From contig NZ_CP043925.1 in the NCBI RefSeq assembly GCF_009914335.1, forward strand, positions 2,170,001 to 2,234,000: DNA of 64,000 nucleotides. Direction: 5' to 3'. Of this stretch, positions 25,092 to 34,836 are shown piece by piece. This DNA is from Proteus columbae (GTDB lineage: Bacteria; Pseudomonadota; Gammaproteobacteria; Enterobacterales; Enterobacteriaceae). Below the pieces are notes generated by a model. It was not told where the DNA came from, searched no databases, and saw only the letters and a list, made by a program, of their open reading frames with translations. The translations under genes were made by a program, and so were the position numbers. Position 1 is the first letter of the stretch. Each line of letters begins with the position of its first letter.

Positions 25092-26480
25092 CTATTTAGC
25101 CGATTTGGATTGAAACCATTGTAGCTTCTCATTCAGAGTGACAACCTCTCCCACAATAATCAGTGCAGGGCTTTCCATTGTTTCTGCCATCTCTGCCAGT
25201 TGGCGTAATTGACCAACAATCACTTTTTGTGTGGTTAAAGTGCCCTTTTCAATAATCGCAATCGGCATGGTTGTACGCATATTTTGGCTAAGTAGCATTT
25301 GCTGAATATAACGGGCTTTACTTAATCCCATATAAAAGACTAACGTTTGGTTTTCTTGTGCAATACATTGCCATTCAGCCTCGTTTAATCCTTTGCCATG
25401 CCCAGTAATAAAGCGGACACTTTGTGCATAATCTCGATGCGTTAAAGGAATACCCGCATATGTTGTGCAGCCTGAAGCAGCGGTAATACCGGGGATCACT
25501 GAAAAGGGAATATGATGTTCAATCAAGGCTTCTAGCTCTTCGCTACCTCGACCAAAAATAAAGGGATCGCCCCCTTTTAATCTCACCACCCGTTTTCCTG
25601 CTGCGGCTTCTTTGATTAAAATTTGATTGATTTCATCTTGAGGAACACAATGAAAACCCGCTTGCTTACCAACATAAATACGCTGTGCATCTCTGCGGAC
25701 TAATGCCATTACCTCATCAGATACTAATCTATCGTAAACCACCACATCAGCTTGCTGGCACTGCTGTAACCCTTTAATAGTCATTAGCCCAGCATCACCC
25801 GTCCCTGCTCCGACTAAAACAACACTGCCTTGAGATTGCTGATTTTCAGATAATAGCGCGCTAATACGTTGCTCAATACCACCGTCTCTTTGTGCTTCTA
25901 TTTCAGCTTGTAATGATTTATCTGCAAAAAATTGCTCCCAGAAATAACGTCTTGCACTTATGGATGAAAAACGTTGTTTTACTTCTTCTCTTAATTTTCC
26001 AGCAAGTTTCGCTAATGTACCGAGATAATTTGGGAGTAGTTGCTCAATTTTTTCTCGCAAAATACGTGCTAGCACAGGGGCTTTTCCGCCCGATGAAATA
26101 GCCACCACAATAGGAGAACGATCGATAACAGAAGGCATAATAAAGCTGGCTTGTTCTGGTGAATCTACCACATTACAAAATATCTGTTTCTCTGTCGCGG
26201 ATTGAAAAACCTGTTGATTCACTTGCTCACTATCTGTTGCCGCAATAACAAGCCACTTACTTGATAGATGATCCTCAGTAAATACACCAGTGATGCAGTT
26301 TAGTTTTTGCTCAGAATGCCACTGCATAAACTGCTCTGTAAACGAAGGTGCGATAACAGAAATAATAGCACCCGCCTCCATAAGCAATCGGGCTTTACGT
26401 TCAGCAATCTCACCCCCTCCCACTAATAAACAAGGTTTATCTTTGAGCTGACAGAATATTGGAAAGTAATCCATATTCAT
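25092..26480 (-). CDS. cysG: sirohaem synthase (multifunctional CysG)
   Basis: 462 residues in two modules. The N-terminal precorrin-2 dehydrogenase/ferrochelatase has [17 protein letters not shown] (NAD site near residue 15) and the serine-containing [17 protein letters not shown] near residue 124. The C-terminal uroporphyrinogen-III methyltransferase has [19 protein letters not shown] near 217, [15 protein letters not shown] near 299, PGITAASG and [13 protein letters not shown]. It makes the sirohaem cofactor needed by NirB and by sulphite reductase. It lies 8 bases after nirD, as in E. coli but without nirC. Confidence 0.96.
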   Translation of the reverse strand: MNMDYFPIFCQLKDKPCLLVGGGEIAERKARLLMEAGAIISVIAPSFTEQFMQWHSEQKLNCITGVFTEDHLSSKWLVIAATDSEQVNQQVFQSATEKQIFCNVVDSPEQASFIMPSVIDRSPIVVAISSGGKAPVLARILREKIEQLLPNYLGTLAKLAGKLREEVKQRFSSISARRYFWEQFFADKSLQAEIEAQRDGGIEQRISALLSENQQSQGSVVLVGAGTGDAGLMTIKGLQQCQQADVVVYDRLVSDEVMALVRRDAQRIYVGKQAGFHCVPQDEINQILIKEAAAGKRVVRLKGGDPFIFGRGSEELEALIEHHIPFSVIPGITAASGCTTYAGIPLTHRDYAQSVRFITGHGKGLNEAEWQCIAQENQTLVFYMGLSKARYIQQMLLSQNMRTTMPIAIIEKGTLTTQKVIVGQLRQLAEMAETMESPALIIVGEVVTLNEKLQWFQSKSAK

Positions 26481-26488
26481 TCCCCTGT

Positions 26489-26833
26489 TTATTGAGATGA
26501 TTCATTACGGCCGCGTACGCTGACAGTATTGCCTTCAACCTTGACGTCAAAATGGGTGATCGAGAAACGCTCATCTTCAAGGCAAAAACCATCCGTTAAA
26601 CGAAAATGCTGTTTTTTCAGCGGACTGACGATATACAACTCATTTTCATGTTCAGCGATCAGCCCTCGAGATAAAACACTCGAATGTGCAAAGGGATCTA
26701 TATTGCTTAACGCATATAAACGTGCATCAGAATAAGGACGAAATATGGCAACGTGATCTTGTTCCACCAGCGCACAAACACCTGTTCCTGGCGTAATGTC
26801 ATCTAATTGGCAAACAGCTATCCATTGGCTCAT
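26489..26833 (-). CDS. nirD: nitrite reductase (NADH) small subunit
   Basis: 114-residue Rieske-like protein lacking Fe-S ligands, as in the NirD family ([57 protein letters not shown]). It forms the cytosolic nitrite reductase with NirB. Its start overlaps the nirB stop by 4 bases. Confidence 0.95.
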   Translation of the reverse strand: MSQWIAVCQLDDITPGTGVCALVEQDHVAIFRPYSDARLYALSNIDPFAHSSVLSRGLIAEHENELYIVSPLKKQHFRLTDGFCLEDERFSITHFDVKVEGNTVSVRGRNESSQ

Positions 26834-29376
26834 GATTGCGCCTCCTCAGTGACCATTTTGATATCAATACGTTCATGTAAACGTGCGGGACGGTGTTGAA
26901 AACGTTCTTTTACCGTTTGCACAGTCGGATCAGGCATTGGATTATTAATAAAGTGGGCAAAACGTTTTAATGCTTTTGGAGAATCAACTGTTTCTTTCCA
27001 TTCACAAGCGACACGTTCTTGTAAGGCTTTCAGTTCTTTTTCTAACTGTGCATTTAAGCCTAATTTGTCGTTAATAATGACATCACGTAAATATTCAATA
27101 CCGCCTTCTAAATTATCTAACCACACTGAAGTGCGTTGCAGTTTATCGGCGGTACGAATATAAAACATCATAAAGCGGTCGATATAATGTACTAAAGTTT
27201 CTTCATCGAGATCAGATGCAAAGAGATCACCATGACGTGGCTTCATACCGCCATTTCCACCAAAATAGAGGTTCCAACCTTTATCTGTGGCGATAATACC
27301 AACGTCTTTTCCTTGCGCTTCAGAACATTCACGGGTGCAACCTGAGACACCAAATTTCATCTTATGAGGTGTTCTAATACCTTTATAACGATGTTCTAAC
27401 GCGACACCCAAACCGACACTATCACCAACGCCAAAACGACACCAACTGCTGCCCACACACGTTTTTACCATGCGCAGTGCTTTCGCATAGGCATGACCTG
27501 TTTCAAAACCCGCAGCAATCAGTTTTTCCCAAATAGCGGGTAAATCCTGTTTATGCGCACCGAACATCGCCATGCGTTGCGAGCCAGTAATTTTGGTATA
27601 TAGATTATATTCTTGAGCAATTTGCCCAATAGCAATAATGCCTGCGGGTGTAATTTCACCACCTGGAGAGCGAGGAATAATGGAATAAGTCCCATCTTTT
27701 TGCATATTCGCGAGGAAGTTATCATTAGTATCTTGCAGAGAAACTAAATCATCACGCAAGATATAATCATTCCAACATGAAGCAAGTAATGAACCCACTG
27801 TAGGTTTACATATTTCACAGCCATAACCTTGACCATGTTTTTTCAATAGTTCATCAAAACTTTTCAGGCCTTCTACGCGAATAAGATGATAAAGCTCTTG
27901 GCGAGAATAGTGAAAATGCTCACAAAGATGGTGATTAACTTCGATACCTTGTTTTGCTAATTCTGCATTTAAAACTTGAGTCACCAATGGAATACAACCG
28001 CCACATCCCGTACCCGCTTTGGTTTCTGCCTTAATAGCAGCGACTGTATGACATCCTCGTTCAATTGCTTGAATAATGTCGCCTTTTGTCACATCAAAAC
28101 AAGAGCAGATTTGTGCAGTTTCAGGCAAGGAATCTACACCTATTGCAGGCTTACTTCCTGCATGTGCAGGTAAAATTAAGGAGTCTGGATGCTCGGGTAA
28201 TTCAATGGTGTTCAGTGATAGTTGTAAAAGATTGCCATAATCTTCGGTATCGCCTACTAATACTGCGCCTAGTAGGTATTTGTTATCTTCACTGACAATC
28301 AGGCGTTTATAAATTTCTTTGCCTTCATCGAGATAAATATAACTACGACACCCTTCTTGACGACCGTGAGCATCACCGATACCGCCCACATCAACACCAA
28401 GAAGTTTTAATTTTGCGCTTAAATCGGCGCCTTGGAATACAGAGTGATGACCTAATAAATTATCAACCGCTACTTGCGCCATTTTGTAGCCCGGTGCAAC
28501 TAAGCCGAACGTTTTATTTTGCCAAGATGCACATTCACCAATAGCGTAAATATCAGGATCGGTTGTTTGGCAATAATCATTAATAACAATGCCGCCTCTT
28601 GGCGCGATATCTAAATCACATTGGCGAGCTAATTTATCTTTTGGGCGAATACCTGTGGAGAACACAATAAAGTCAACTTCAAGAGAAGTACCATCTGCAA
28701 ATTGCAGTGTCTTACGTGCGCTTTCTCCCGTCGATAATATTTCTTGTGTATTTTTAGACGTATGCACTTTTACACCCATACGCTCTATTTTTCGCTTAAG
28801 CTGCTCTCCTCCTAATGAATCAAGCTGTTCTGCCATTAATGTTGGTGCAAACTCGATAACGTGAGTTTCAATACCCAAACTTTTTAGCGCACCAGCGGCT
28901 TCTAAACCTAAAAGCCCTCCACCAATCACCGCCCCTTTACGACTAATACGTGCACAAGATTCGATTGCATTTAAATCTTCAATAGTCCGATAGACAAAGC
29001 AATCTGATGAGTTATTTCCCTTAATTGGAGGAACCCATGGATAAGAGCCCGTTGCCATCACTAACTTATCGTAACTAACACAACGCCCTGTATTAGTGTG
29101 AACCACTTTTTCATCACGATTAATGGTAATAACACGCTCACCAATTAATACTTCTATTTGGTGTTTTTCGTAATAGCTTTGTTTAACTAAAGAGAGTTCT
29201 TCTGCGGTGTGATGGGAGAAATAAGAGGAGAGATGGACTCTATCATATGCAACGCGAGGTTCTTCACAAAAGACGACAATATTAAATTCTTCATTGCCAC
29301 CTTTATCAATCAACTCTTCGATATAACGGTGCCCCACCATACCATTACCGATGATTGCGAGTGTTTTCTTGCTCAT
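26830..29376 (-). CDS. nirB: nitrite reductase (NADH) large subunit
   Basis: 848 residues that reduce nitrite to ammonium in the cytoplasm using NADH. Domains in order: FAD/NAD-binding oxidoreductase (IIGNGMVGHRYIEELI at the N-terminus, GGGLLGLEAAGALKSLG near residue 153); BFD-like [2Fe-2S] region (ICSCFDVTKGDI...TGCGGC near 425-460); ferredoxin-like half domain; and the sirohaem/[4Fe-4S] site (TCVGSSWCRFG near 636 and GCTRECSEAQGKD near 678). It is the first gene of nirB-nirD-cysG. An FNR box 59 bases upstream indicates anaerobic induction. Confidence 0.97.
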   Translation of the reverse strand: MSKKTLAIIGNGMVGHRYIEELIDKGGNEEFNIVVFCEEPRVAYDRVHLSSYFSHHTAEELSLVKQSYYEKHQIEVLIGERVITINRDEKVVHTNTGRCVSYDKLVMATGSYPWVPPIKGNNSSDCFVYRTIEDLNAIESCARISRKGAVIGGGLLGLEAAGALKSLGIETHVIEFAPTLMAEQLDSLGGEQLKRKIERMGVKVHTSKNTQEILSTGESARKTLQFADGTSLEVDFIVFSTGIRPKDKLARQCDLDIAPRGGIVINDYCQTTDPDIYAIGECASWQNKTFGLVAPGYKMAQVAVDNLLGHHSVFQGADLSAKLKLLGVDVGGIGDAHGRQEGCRSYIYLDEGKEIYKRLIVSEDNKYLLGAVLVGDTEDYGNLLQLSLNTIELPEHPDSLILPAHAGSKPAIGVDSLPETAQICSCFDVTKGDIIQAIERGCHTVAAIKAETKAGTGCGGCIPLVTQVLNAELAKQGIEVNHHLCEHFHYSRQELYHLIRVEGLKSFDELLKKHGQGYGCEICKPTVGSLLASCWNDYILRDDLVSLQDTNDNFLANMQKDGTYSIIPRSPGGEITPAGIIAIGQIAQEYNLYTKITGSQRMAMFGAHKQDLPAIWEKLIAAGFETGHAYAKALRMVKTCVGSSWCRFGVGDSVGLGVALEHRYKGIRTPHKMKFGVSGCTRECSEAQGKDVGIIATDKGWNLYFGGNGGMKPRHGDLFASDLDEETLVHYIDRFMMFYIRTADKLQRTSVWLDNLEGGIEYLRDVIINDKLGLNAQLEKELKALQERVACEWKETVDSPKALKRFAHFINNPMPDPTVQTVKERFQHRPARLHERIDIKMVTEEAQS

Positions 29377-29434
29377 TTTTGCCTCAGATTTAAAGATTTC
29401 TAAGGCTAAAATACGAAACTACTCATAAGGGATA

Positions 29435-29448
29435 TTGATGAATATCAA
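29435..29448 (-). promoter_or_regulatory. FNR box of nirB
   Basis: TTGATGAATATCAA is a perfect TTGAT-N4-ATCAA dyad. A -10-like TATTTT at 29408-29413 (minus) places the transcription start near 29400, with FNR at about -41.5, the class II activation position. Confidence 0.88.
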
Positions 29449-29494
29449 ATACAGCTTAATCAATTCAGCTACTACAACTTAATAGTCAATGGGT

Positions 29495-29510
29495 TACTAC
29501 TAAAGGAGTA
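29495..29510 (-). promoter_or_regulatory. probable NarL/NarP 7-2-7 site
   Basis: On the minus strand TACTCCT-TT-AGTAGTA. The first heptamer fits TACYYMT exactly; the second fits the inverted motif at 6 of 7. Its centre lies roughly 100 bases upstream of the predicted nir start, further than in E. coli. Confidence 0.45.
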
Positions 29511-29704
29511 TTTCATCATCCTATTCTTGCGGTTAATTATTCTTCTACCATAATTAATTTTAGCCACTTATAACGAAGAGTTATATGTAAGCGTAATTAA
29601 AACTTTGCGCATTGGTCACGTTTTGCCTAAGTTAATTTCACAAAGTAATAACTAATAAGTTATTGACATAACGACTTTAGCTACACCGTTTCAGGGAGCG
29701 TCTC

Positions 29705-31270
29705 ATGAAAGCAAAATTATTATCATTATTCGTTGTGGGTGCCCTTTCCGTACCGGCATTTGCAGCAACACCTGCTAATACCTTAATTGTGGTACAAGGG
29801 CTTGATGATATTGTCAGCCTTGATCCTGCTGAAAGTAATGAGTTATCGAGTATTCAGACTGTACCGAGTTTATACCAACGTATTGTTCAACCTAATCGTG
29901 ATAATCCAGAAATTAATGAACCCATTTTAGTTGAAAGTTGGCAAGCAAATCCTGAACAAAAAACAATCGTATTTAAAATTAAACCCAACGCAAAATTTGC
30001 ATCGGGCAACGCTGTGCGTCCTGAAGATATTATCTTCTCTTATCAGCGTGCGATCACCATGAATAAATCACCTGCCTTTATTCTAAATGTCTTGGGTTGG
30101 AAAACAGATAACATCAATTCGTTACTAAAAAAAATCAGTGATAACGAATTGGAAGTACGTTGGACTGCCGATGTCAGCCCTGATGTTGTACTAAATATCC
30201 TTTCAACCCCGATTGCTTCTATTGTTGATGAAAAGCTGGTTTCTGCTCATGTTAAAAATAATGACTTTGGTAATAGCTGGCTAAAAATGAATTCAGCAGG
30301 AAGTGGTGCTTACAAAATGCGCGCTTATCAACCGCGTCAAGCCATTGTGTTAGAAGCTAACCCACTTTCACCAACTGGCGCGCCTAAAATGGCAAATATT
30401 ATTATTAAAAACGTGCCTGATCCCACATCTCGTCGCTTACTAATTGAAAAAGGCGATGCAGATATTGCACGCGAATTAGGCACAGACCAGACTGCTGCAT
30501 TAGCAGGAAAAGCAGGGATCAAAATTTTAGATATCCCTTCTGCTGAACAAGTGTATATGGCGTTTAATACTGCCAGTGGAAATCCTGCACTGAGTAACCC
30601 TGCTTTTTGGGAAGCTTCGCGCTATTTAATTGACTACAAAGGTATTACTGAAGACTTAATGCGTGGTCAGTATTTTATTCACCAAAGTTTTTTACCTGTG
30701 GGTTTACCGGGCGCATTAAAAGATAATCCATTTACGTTTGATCCAGAAAAAGCCAAAGCAATTTTAGCTAAGGCAGGCATCACCAATGCACGCTTTACGT
30801 TAGATGTAGAAAATAAAGTCCCTTACATTACTGTGGCACAATCCATTCAAGCCAGTTTTGCTCAAGCAGGTGTACAAGTTGATTTATTACCTGCTGCGGG
30901 TAGCCAAGTGTATAGTCGTGTGCGCGCTAAACAACACCAAGCAGCGATCCGCTTTTGGATCCCTGATTATTTTGATGCTCACTCAAATGCCAGTGCCTTT
31001 GCTTATAATGACGGGCAATCCAACACTGTTGCTTGGTTAAATGGCTGGAAAATTCCTGAATTAAGTCAGCAAACATTGGCAGCACTTAATGAAGCGGATA
31101 AAACAAAACGTCAATCGCTCTATACTGAAATGCAAAAAGAGTTACAACGTAGCTCACCTTATGTGTTTATCGATCAAGGTAAAAACCAAATCGTCATGCG
31201 CGATAACGTCAAAGGTTATGCGCAAGGTCTAAACGCAGATATGGTCTATTATGACAAAGTAACTAAGTAA
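29705..31270 (+). CDS. periplasmic substrate-binding protein of a peptide/nickel-type ABC transporter
   Basis: 521 residues with a signal peptide MKAKLLSLFVVGALSVPAFA (no lipobox) and the Bac_solute-binding-5 fold: DIVSLDPAESNELSS, VRPEDIIFSYQRAI, GSGAYKMRAYQP, AIRFWIPDYFDAHSNASAFAYN. AGGGAG precedes the ATG. It starts a complete five-gene importer (binding protein, two permeases, two ATPases). DppA-like proteins bind dipeptides, haem or opines, and NikA-like ones bind nickel chelates; sequence reading alone does not decide. Nickel would suit a urease- and hydrogenase-positive organism. Confidence 0.85.
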   Translation: MKAKLLSLFVVGALSVPAFAATPANTLIVVQGLDDIVSLDPAESNELSSIQTVPSLYQRIVQPNRDNPEINEPILVESWQANPEQKTIVFKIKPNAKFASGNAVRPEDIIFSYQRAITMNKSPAFILNVLGWKTDNINSLLKKISDNELEVRWTADVSPDVVLNILSTPIASIVDEKLVSAHVKNNDFGNSWLKMNSAGSGAYKMRAYQPRQAIVLEANPLSPTGAPKMANIIIKNVPDPTSRRLLIEKGDADIARELGTDQTAALAGKAGIKILDIPSAEQVYMAFNTASGNPALSNPAFWEASRYLIDYKGITEDLMRGQYFIHQSFLPVGLPGALKDNPFTFDPEKAKAILAKAGITNARFTLDVENKVPYITVAQSIQASFAQAGVQVDLLPAAGSQVYSRVRAKQHQAAIRFWIPDYFDAHSNASAFAYNDGQSNTVAWLNGWKIPELSQQTLAALNEADKTKRQSLYTEMQKELQRSSPYVFIDQGKNQIVMRDNVKGYAQGLNADMVYYDKVTK

Positions 31271-31283
31271 TATTTTTTCTGAA

Positions 31284-31320
31284 ACCATCCACAGTCATGT
31301 TACTGTGGATGGTCTATTTT
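31284..31320 (+). terminator. attenuator hairpin between the binding protein and permease genes
   Basis: Perfect 12-base arms ACCATCCACAGT/ACTGTGGATGGT with a 6-base loop, then CTATTTTTT. It lies inside the transporter operon, 13 bases after the binding-protein stop, so it should reduce expression of the membrane and ATPase genes. Confidence 0.8.
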
Positions 31321-31346
31321 TTGTCATTTCACTAGGCTATTGCTGT

Positions 31347-32390
31347 ATGAATACTGCTATGACGTTACCTTTTCGTCTAAAAGGTCAGTTAATTACCTTT
31401 GCTCAAGGAATATTGACACTGGTGCTGACTCTTTTAGGGCTTCTTGTCATCACTTTTACGCTTTCTGCACTTTCCCCCGTCGATCCTGTTTTACAAATTG
31501 TTGGTGATCACGCAAGCCTCGAAACCTACAACCAAGTAAAACATGAGTTAGGGCTGGATTTACCTATCTACATGCAGTTTTTTCACTATGTGGAAGCACT
31601 GCTGCAAGGACATTTAGGTACCGCGACATCAACAGGCCAGCCTGTTCTTGATGATTTGTTAGCGACGTTCCCCGCGACATTGGAATTAGCAACTGTTGCA
31701 TTACTGATTGGCGCCAGTCTCGGTATTTTATTCGGCGTTTTATGTGCGCGATTTGTGGGAACTCCCCTCGATTTTATTTTACGAATTCTGACGTTATTAG
31801 GTAGTTCAGTCCCTATTTTCTGGCTAGGTTTGATTTTGTTATTGATCTTCTATGCCACATTACAATGGACTGCTGGCCCCGGGCGACTAGACGATATCTA
31901 TCAATTCACCATTGAAGCCATAACGGGTTTTGCATTAATTGATACATTATTAGCTGGCGATAAAGATGCTTTTTTTAATGCGTTATCACACCTGATTTTA
32001 CCCGTTTCTCTATTAGCGTATTTTGCCCTTGCTTCTATCACTCGCTTAACTCGCTCAGCCTGCTTAAACGAGATGAATAAAGAGTATGTCACGTTAGCAA
32101 GAGCAAAAGGCATTGGCGAGTTGCGTATTCTTTTTTATCACGTACTGCCTAATATTCGTGGTGTTTTAATGACTATTATCGCCCTGTCTTACACTGGCAT
32201 GTTAGAAGGTGCCGTATTGACAGAAACGGTCTTTTCTTGGCCAGGAATTGGGCGATATCTCACAACAGCGCTTTTCGCGGGTGATACCACAGCCATTATG
32301 GGCGGTACTTTAATTATCGGTTTATGCTTTGTCTTTATTAATAATGTGACCGATATCGTTATTCGTTTGACTGATCCGAGGCTCCGCTAA
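31347..32390 (+). CDS. ABC transporter permease (DppB/NikB type)
   Basis: About 347 residues from ATG 31347 (MNTAMTLPFRLKGQ); a GTG further upstream lies inside the attenuator hairpin and is unlikely. Typical features are TLSALSPVDPVLQIVGDHAS, LGLDLPIYMQFFHYVEALLQGHLGTA and the EAA coupling loop LARAKGIGELRILFYHVLPNIRG. The extra loop around residues 170-205 (DDIYQFTIEAITGFALIDTLL) resembles nickel/opine-type permeases. The stop overlaps the next start (TAATG). Confidence 0.9.
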   Translation: MNTAMTLPFRLKGQLITFAQGILTLVLTLLGLLVITFTLSALSPVDPVLQIVGDHASLETYNQVKHELGLDLPIYMQFFHYVEALLQGHLGTATSTGQPVLDDLLATFPATLELATVALLIGASLGILFGVLCARFVGTPLDFILRILTLLGSSVPIFWLGLILLLIFYATLQWTAGPGRLDDIYQFTIEAITGFALIDTLLAGDKDAFFNALSHLILPVSLLAYFALASITRLTRSACLNEMNKEYVTLARAKGIGELRILFYHVLPNIRGVLMTIIALSYTGMLEGAVLTETVFSWPGIGRYLTTALFAGDTTAIMGGTLIIGLCFVFINNVTDIVIRLTDPRLR

Positions 32391-33220
32391 TGTCATCCTC
32401 ATTTTTAAGAAAAATAGCGCGTTCGCCTTCCGCATTTATCGGTTTATCGTTGCTTATTTTACTGTTAATTATTGCTATTTTTGCACCTTGGTTAGCCCCT
32501 TATGATCCAAATTGGCAACATGCAGCCCAACGTTTATTAGCGCCCAATGCTGAACATTGGCTAGGCACAGATAATTATGGGCGCGATATTCTTTCTCGCC
32601 TTATCTATGGTACTCGCCCCATGCTAGGTTTAGTGGGGCTGGTGGCACTAATTACGTTACCTTTAGGATTATTGATTGGGATTTTATCTGGATATTACGG
32701 TGGTTGGACTGAACGTATTTTAATGCGCTTCACCGATATTGTGATGTCAATGCCTTCTCTTATTCTCGCTTTCGCTTTTGTCGCAATATTAGGCCCTGGC
32801 CTACTCAATGGTGCATTAGCACTGGCTTTAACTGCATGGCCAGCTTATGCGCGACAATCGCGCAGTGAAATTCAACATTTACGCAATAGTGATTATCTTG
32901 CTGCGGCTGAAATGATGGGAATTAAGGGTATCCGACTGTTATGGGGACATATTTTACCCCTGTGTTTACCTTCAGCCATTGTTCGTTTAGCGCTGAATTT
33001 AGCGGTGATTATCCTCGCGGCAGCAGGATTGGGTTTTCTGGGATTAGGCGCTCGCCCACCGATGGCGGAATGGGGGGCAATGATCGCAGAAGGCATGCCT
33101 GTTATTTTTGATCAATGGTGGGTTGCCGCTATTCCGGGTACAGCAATTTTAATCAGTAGTCTGGCATTTAATTTATTGGGTGATGGATTACGCGATGTAT
33201 TGGGAGATACCCATGAATAA
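32390..33220 (+). CDS. ABC transporter permease (DppC/NikC type)
   Basis: 276 residues: TM1 (AFIGLSLLILLLIIAIFAPWLAPYDP), the conserved LGTDNYGRDILSRLIYGTR, and the EAA loop AAAEMMGIKGIRLLWGHILPLCLPS. The C-terminal AWGAMIAEG-like segment (AEWGAMIAEGMPVI) and LLGDGLRDVLGD match the DppC family. Translation is coupled to the upstream permease, and its stop overlaps the next ATPase start. Confidence 0.92.
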   Translation: MSSSFLRKIARSPSAFIGLSLLILLLIIAIFAPWLAPYDPNWQHAAQRLLAPNAEHWLGTDNYGRDILSRLIYGTRPMLGLVGLVALITLPLGLLIGILSGYYGGWTERILMRFTDIVMSMPSLILAFAFVAILGPGLLNGALALALTAWPAYARQSRSEIQHLRNSDYLAAAEMMGIKGIRLLWGHILPLCLPSAIVRLALNLAVIILAAAGLGFLGLGARPPMAEWGAMIAEGMPVIFDQWWVAAIPGTAILISSLAFNLLGDGLRDVLGDTHE

Positions 33221-34049
33221 AACACCATTAATTGAAGTAAATAACCTCTGTATTGATTTCCCAAAGGCAAGAGTGGTCAATAATGTCTCTTTCACTTTAG
33301 GGCAAGAGCGTTTGGCAGTTGTTGGCGAATCAGGCTCAGGCAAGTCAATGACCGCTCGTGCATTAATGGGATTAGTTCGTCAGCCGGGAAAAGTCAGCGC
33401 AGATAAACTAAGCTTGCAAGGAAATAATCTATTGGATTTCTCGTCTCGCCAATGGAATAACATTCGAGGTAATACAATTTCAATGGTACTACAAGATCCT
33501 CGTTACGCCTTAAATCCTGTAAAAACCATTTATCAACAAGTAGAAGAAACCGTAAAACAGCATCAAAAACTTTCGCGCCAAGATAGACGCCAACTTATCA
33601 TCGATACACTGCTGTCTGTTGGTTTACCTGAACAGAATATTTATCGCTATCCCGGTGAATTATCAGGTGGTATGGGGCAACGAGCAATGATAGCTATTGC
33701 GCTAATTAATAACCCTACTATTTTAATTGCCGATGAACCGACATCGGCACTTGATGCTCAGCTTCGTCATCAAATCCTTGAACTAATCACCACACAGTGT
33801 GAACAACGTAATATGGGCTTATTGCTAATTAGCCATGATTTGCCCCTTGTTGCCGAATATTGCGAACGTGTCATGGTGATGTACCAAGGCGAACAAGTCG
33901 ATGAACTTAATGCCAAAGACTTACCTACCGCCACGCATCCTTATACACGTACACTTTGGACATGTAGACCCAATGCAAGCACTTATGGCACTCAATTGCC
34001 TGTATTAGATAGAACGATTAATTTCAAGGGAATACATCATGCTAATTGA
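33213..34049 (+). CDS. ABC transporter ATP-binding protein (DppD/NikD type)
   Basis: About 278 residues from ATG 33213 (MNKTPLIEVNNL), preceded by GGGAG. Walker [22 protein letters not shown], signature ELSGGMGQRAMIAIAL, Walker B ILIADEPTSALD and LISHDLPLV are present. It lacks the C-terminal cysteine block of OppD/DppD, ending soon after HPYTRTLW. This shorter form is more like NikD. Confidence 0.9.
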   Translation: MNKTPLIEVNNLCIDFPKARVVNNVSFTLGQERLAVVGESGSGKSMTARALMGLVRQPGKVSADKLSLQGNNLLDFSSRQWNNIRGNTISMVLQDPRYALNPVKTIYQQVEETVKQHQKLSRQDRRQLIIDTLLSVGLPEQNIYRYPGELSGGMGQRAMIAIALINNPTILIADEPTSALDAQLRHQILELITTQCEQRNMGLLLISHDLPLVAEYCERVMVMYQGEQVDELNAKDLPTATHPYTRTLWTCRPNASTYGTQLPVLDRTINFKGIHHAN

Positions 34050-34752
34050 TATTCATGATTTACATGTTCAATTTGAGCAAGGTAAACAAGCAAAGCACGT
34101 TGTAAAGGGAATTAATTTACATGTTCAACAAGGTGAAACCTTTAGCTTAATAGGTCGTTCTGGTTGTGGAAAGTCGACTGTTTTACGTGTGATTGCTGGA
34201 TTATTGCCCCATTGGCAAGGTAATATATCGCTTTTAGAGCAAACTATTAAACCTCAACAACGTTTTCAAGGGACATTACGCCGTAATATACAAATGGTGT
34301 TTCAAGATCCCTACGCCTCTTTACACCCTCAACACCGTATTGAACGGGCGTTTTCTGAGCCTTTAAAAATCCATCACATTCCTTTTGACAAAAATACGAT
34401 TGAGCAAGCATTAGCCCAAGTTGGTTTGCCTGCGGATGTAACAAGTCGTTATCCTCATCAACTTTCTGGTGGACAGCGCCAACGTGTCGCCATTGCGAGA
34501 GCCCTTTTATTACAACCTCAATTATTACTTTTAGACGAGCCAACTTCAGCACTAGATATGTCAGTACAAGCCGAGATCTTAAATCTGCTTAACACACTGA
34601 AAAAAGAGCATAATATGACATATTTATTAGTAAGCCATGATGCCGATGTGATTGCTCATATGTCTGATAGAGCCGCACTCATGGAAAATGGTGAGTTAAC
34701 ACAACATTATGATCGAGAAGCGTTATCAAAAGGGATACATCGTCTTGATTGA
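34039..34752 (+). CDS. ABC transporter ATP-binding protein (DppF/NikE type)
   Basis: 237 residues: Walker A GRSGCGKST, MVFQDPYASLHPQ, signature QLSGGQRQRVAIARAL, Walker B LLLLDEPTSALDMS and LVSHDADVI. It also lacks the C-terminal oligopeptide domain. Its start overlaps the previous gene by 11 bases. It closes the five-gene operon before a terminator. Confidence 0.9.
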   Translation: MLIDIHDLHVQFEQGKQAKHVVKGINLHVQQGETFSLIGRSGCGKSTVLRVIAGLLPHWQGNISLLEQTIKPQQRFQGTLRRNIQMVFQDPYASLHPQHRIERAFSEPLKIHHIPFDKNTIEQALAQVGLPADVTSRYPHQLSGGQRQRVAIARALLLQPQLLLLDEPTSALDMSVQAEILNLLNTLKKEHNMTYLLVSHDADVIAHMSDRAALMENGELTQHYDREALSKGIHRLD

Positions 34753-34785
34753 AATAAAAGAAAAACAGATGTGAAGAAAGGAGCA

Positions 34786-34819
34786 GAGCAGTATTTGAGT
34801 GATTCATACTGCTCTTTTA
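34786..34819 (+). terminator. rho-independent terminator of the second ABC transporter operon
   Basis: Perfect 9-base arms GAGCAGTAT/ATACTGCTC around an 11-base loop, followed by TTTT. It lies just before the convergent ychE. Confidence 0.8.
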
Positions 34820-34836
34820 ATAGCGCTGCGCTGTGT

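Larger units (their letters stand above)
29377..29704. other. divergent regulatory region between nirB and the second ABC transporter
   Basis: Besides the FNR and NarL/NarP sites listed separately, it holds a 7-base inverted repeat (AATAACT-AATA-AGTTATT, 29647-29664) just before a TTGACA at 29663-29668, which could be an operator for the plus-strand transporter. I see no gene here. Confidence 0.5.

Noticed and set aside
31305..31346. Upstream extension of the DppB/NikB-type permease
   Set aside because: Its GTG start lies inside the attenuator hairpin; ATG 31347 is the sensible start.
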